Assembly: GCA_902510965.1 (NCBI GenBank)
Contig: CABXDM010000004.1
Location: 1-45,477, forward strand
DNA length: 45,477 nt
From: an uncultured Candidatus Actinomarina sp.
GTDB taxonomy: Bacteria > Actinomycetota > Acidimicrobiia > Actinomarinales > Actinomarinaceae
Reading direction: 5' to 3'
The notes beneath the pieces were generated by a model, which saw nothing but the letters and a program-made list of their open reading frames with translations, searched no databases and was not told where the DNA came from. Both the position numbers and the translations under genes were made by a program. Below are positions 44,007 through 45,477 of the stretch, in pieces (position 1 is the stretch's first letter; each line of letters begins with the position of its first letter).

Positions 44007-44398
44007 AATTTACTCACAAAAGCCACAATAACATAAGTTCCTAAAATAAAGAAAACAGTGCTTGTCACATAAAGTACTGATAATGAGAGTTTCCTAACAG
44101 TTTGATCCGATATATTGTCATGAAGGACTACCCTGAGTCCATTTGTACCATGAAGAAGACTTAAGGCTAAAAGTAACCAGTCAAAAGCTCGCCAATAAGG
44201 TGTATCCCATCTTGCAGCAACAAATTCATAATCAAGGTTAAGAGTATCATTGAATACATGCATAATGAACATATGTCCTACTGCCAGAAGTACAAGTAGT
44301 AGTCCACTGACTCTCATAAAAAACCATGCGTACAACTCGAAACTAGATCCTGCTAGAGGTGGCTGCCTTCGGCCCCAGTCTGTCCTTTGAGTTTTCAT
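44003..44398 (-). CDS. sdhD: Succinate dehydrogenase membrane anchor subunit
   Basis: A 131-aa protein with three transmembrane helices (about 22-45, 73-90, 104-128). YAWFFMRVSGLLLVLLAVGHMFIMH and LSLLHGTNGLRVVLHD hold the heme- or quinone-site histidines. It sits between sdhC and sdhA, four bases after sdhC and overlapping sdhA by four, in the usual complex II order. Confidence 0.9.
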   Translation of the reverse strand: MKTQRTDWGRRQPPLAGSSFELYAWFFMRVSGLLLVLLAVGHMFIMHVFNDTLNLDYEFVAARWDTPYWRAFDWLLLALSLLHGTNGLRVVLHDNISDQTVRKLSLSVLYVTSTVFFILGTYVIVAFVSKL

Positions 44399-44402
44399 AT
44401 CC

Positions 44403-44858
44403 CTACTTCCAATCCGGAATAGGTCTTACAATACAATCAGTGACGGTGGTTCCTGGTGAACTTTTCTCTAAACATAAATCAAAATATGAATCTACCATTT
44501 TGTATGTAGAGGGAACAAAAACACCGATAAAAATTACTAAAGATATTACATTAAGCTGTTTTTGATAATCAGAACCTTTTCTCCATAGATCTACTGTAAT
44601 TATTCTAAGACCATTTATCGCATGTGCTAACACTGCTCCAAATAAGCCTATTTCAGCTACTCTAAAATAAAAATTCTTGTATATTGCTTCAGCACCCTCA
44701 TAAACCTCAGGTCCTAAAAGAATTAAAGCTGTTGATATGATATGCAGTAAAAGATATCCAAATAAAGCTACACCAGTAACTCTATGAAATATGTAGAGCC
44801 ACATGCTTGTCTTACCTTTGTAAATTCCTCCAGAGGAAACTAATTTTTGATTAGGCAT
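44403..44858 (-). CDS. sdhC: Succinate dehydrogenase cytochrome b subunit
   Basis: A 151-aa three-helix membrane protein with TSMWLYIFHRVTGVALFGYLLLHI, the SdhC signature, and HAINGLRIITVD near the third block. First gene of the sdhCDAB operon. GATAAT lies six bases before the ATG, so the operon mRNA appears leaderless. Confidence 0.92.
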   Translation of the reverse strand: MPNQKLVSSGGIYKGKTSMWLYIFHRVTGVALFGYLLLHIISTALILLGPEVYEGAEAIYKNFYFRVAEIGLFGAVLAHAINGLRIITVDLWRKGSDYQKQLNVISLVIFIGVFVPSTYKMVDSYFDLCLEKSSPGTTVTDCIVRPIPDWK

Positions 44859-44864
44859 TATTTA

Positions 44865-44870
44865 ATTATC
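44865..44870 (-). promoter_or_regulatory. -10 box of the sdhCDAB operon
   Basis: GATAAT on the minus strand is six bases before the sdhC ATG. The -35 region is poor (TTAGCG at the expected distance). Confidence 0.4.
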
Positions 44871-44914
44871 CTACATATCTAAAATTACGCTAAATTAAAT
44901 GAAGAATTAGCCCC

Positions 44915-44943
44915 TTGACAATTGTTGTAAAACTATATAGATT
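44915..44943 (+). promoter_or_regulatory. Strong promoter of the WhiB-like gene
   Basis: A perfect -35 TTGACA (44915-44920), 17-nt spacer and -10 TAGATT (44938-44943). This is the best sigma-70-type promoter in the window. Transcription would start near 44950, with a 30-nt leader carrying a real Shine-Dalgarno sequence. Confidence 0.8.
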
Positions 44944-44956
44944 ACACACATGTAAT
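44941..44956 (+). promoter_or_regulatory. Inverted repeat over the whiB -10/+1 region
   Basis: ATTACA-CACA-TGTAAT is a perfect 6-bp inverted repeat spanning the end of the -10 box and the predicted start site. A repressor bound here would block transcription, so it is a candidate operator. The repressor is unknown. Confidence 0.45.
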
Positions 44957-44981
44957 TTAGTTTTCTATATAAGGAGCAAGG

Positions 44982-45263
44982 GTGGAAAATTCAAAAATGG
45001 AAGATCTAATTGGAGGAATGCCTTCATGGACTGAGGAAGCAAACTGTAAGGGTGCAGACGCCGATATATTTTTCCCCGAGAGAGGTGCTTCAACAAGAAA
45101 AGCCAAGTCTATTTGTAGAGCCTGCAACGTCCAAGAAGATTGCCTAGAATTTGCCATAGAGCAATCTGAAAAGTTTGGTATATGGGGCGGACTCTCTGAA
45201 AGAGAACGGAGACGTATCAAAAGACAGAGAGTACAAAGTTTTGATATTAGGGAAGTTAGTTAA
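44982..45263 (+). CDS. WhiB-family iron-sulfur transcriptional regulator
   Basis: Actinobacteria-specific [4Fe-4S] regulator that usually binds the housekeeping sigma factor. The four cluster Cys are at 22, 45, 48 and 54 (CxxC with flanking Cys), followed by FGIWGGLSERERRRIKRQR, the Trp-loop and basic DNA-binding tail. 93 aa. GTG start at 44982, supported by AAGGAG at 44970-44975 (seven bases upstream). The exact WhiB subgroup cannot be told by eye. It is convergent with the peroxiredoxin gene, overlapping by four bases. Confidence 0.94.
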   Translation: MENSKMEDLIGGMPSWTEEANCKGADADIFFPERGASTRKAKSICRACNVQEDCLEFAIEQSEKFGIWGGLSERERRRIKRQRVQSFDIREVS

Positions 45264-45477
45264 AAGCCAAAACTTTCTTTATATTCACTAAAGTCTCTCT
45301 CAACACCAATTTCATCACTTTTGATTATTTCAGTGATTACATTATTTTCATCAGTTATGTAAGAGTACCTTAAAGAAATACCAGCTTTTTCATGGAAGCA
45401 ACCAAATTTTTGTGACACTGCTCCATGAGGCCAAAAATCCGCAAGTATTGGAAACTCAATACCATAATGTGCAGCCC
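45260..45477 (-). CDS. AhpE-like peroxiredoxin, C-terminal fragment
   Basis: The minus strand is open from the window edge to a TAA at 45260-45262, encoding 71 residues: YGIEFPILADFWPHGAVSQKFGCF then RYSYITDENNVITEIIKSDE. The DFWPHGAVSQ stretch matches the AhpE type of actinobacterial peroxiredoxin, which reduces peroxides. The active-site peroxidatic Cys lies upstream, outside the window. It ends opposite the WhiB-like gene. Confidence 0.82.
   Translation of the reverse strand, partial: AAHYGIEFPILADFWPHGAVSQKFGCFHEKAGISLRYSYITDENNVITEIIKSDEIGVERDFSEYKESFGF

Overview
The window is 45.5 kb of AT-rich, gene-dense bacterial chromosome with no gene-free stretch above 300 bases. A WhiB-type iron-sulfur regulator (an actinobacterial hallmark) next to an AhpE-type peroxiredoxin, Thermotoga-like DAHP synthase, low GC, frequent TTG starts and almost no intergenic space suggest a streamlined, probably marine, actinobacterium such as the Ca. 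Actinomarina group. The taxon is inference; no 16S gene is present.

Layout. (1) 1-8461, + strand: tail of the spc/alpha ribosomal superoperon (secY, adk, map, infA, rpmJ, rpsM, rpsK, rpsD, rpoA, rplQ), a small membrane protein, truA, rplM, rpsI and glmM. (2) 8462-14089, +: a glmS ribozyme ahead of glmS, then alr and the t6A/ribosome-modification genes tsaE, tsaB, rimI, tsaD. (3) 14166-16151, +: groES-groEL and a terminator. (4) 16168-24470, +: chorismate mutase aroH, then a candidate Phe/Tyr attenuator with a 14-codon leader peptide, then aroF-tyrA-aroA-aroE-aroC-aroK-aroB-aroQ-pheA. All enzymes from DAHP to the Phe and Tyr precursors are here. (5) 24457-34470, mixed strands: single genes and short operons, including an S51-like/CysRS-tail fusion, an esterase, a Fur-family regulator with an ECF-type metal transporter (T and A parts) and a Nur-box-like site, a candidate selenocysteine thioredoxin-like protein, csaA, a flavin reductase, plsC, membrane proteins, a YceI-like lipoprotein, a Nudix hydrolase and trpS. 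(6) 34475-41280, +: pcrA-type helicase, then sucC-sucD-icd-mdh, then HU and its terminator. (7) 41282-44858, - strand: sdhC-sdhD-sdhA-sdhB plus an SCP2-like protein, giving with group 6 a large part of the TCA cycle. (8) 44915-45477: a WhiB-like gene with a strong promoter and the 3' end of a peroxiredoxin gene.

Four points deserve a second look. A single in-frame TGA falls exactly on the first Cys of a thioredoxin CxxC motif and is followed by a bacterial-SECIS-like hairpin. The aromatic operon has a classical-looking attenuator. A glmS ribozyme sits in what looks like an actinobacterium. At least eleven starts have a -10 hexamer 6-7 nt before the start codon, implying leaderless mRNAs.
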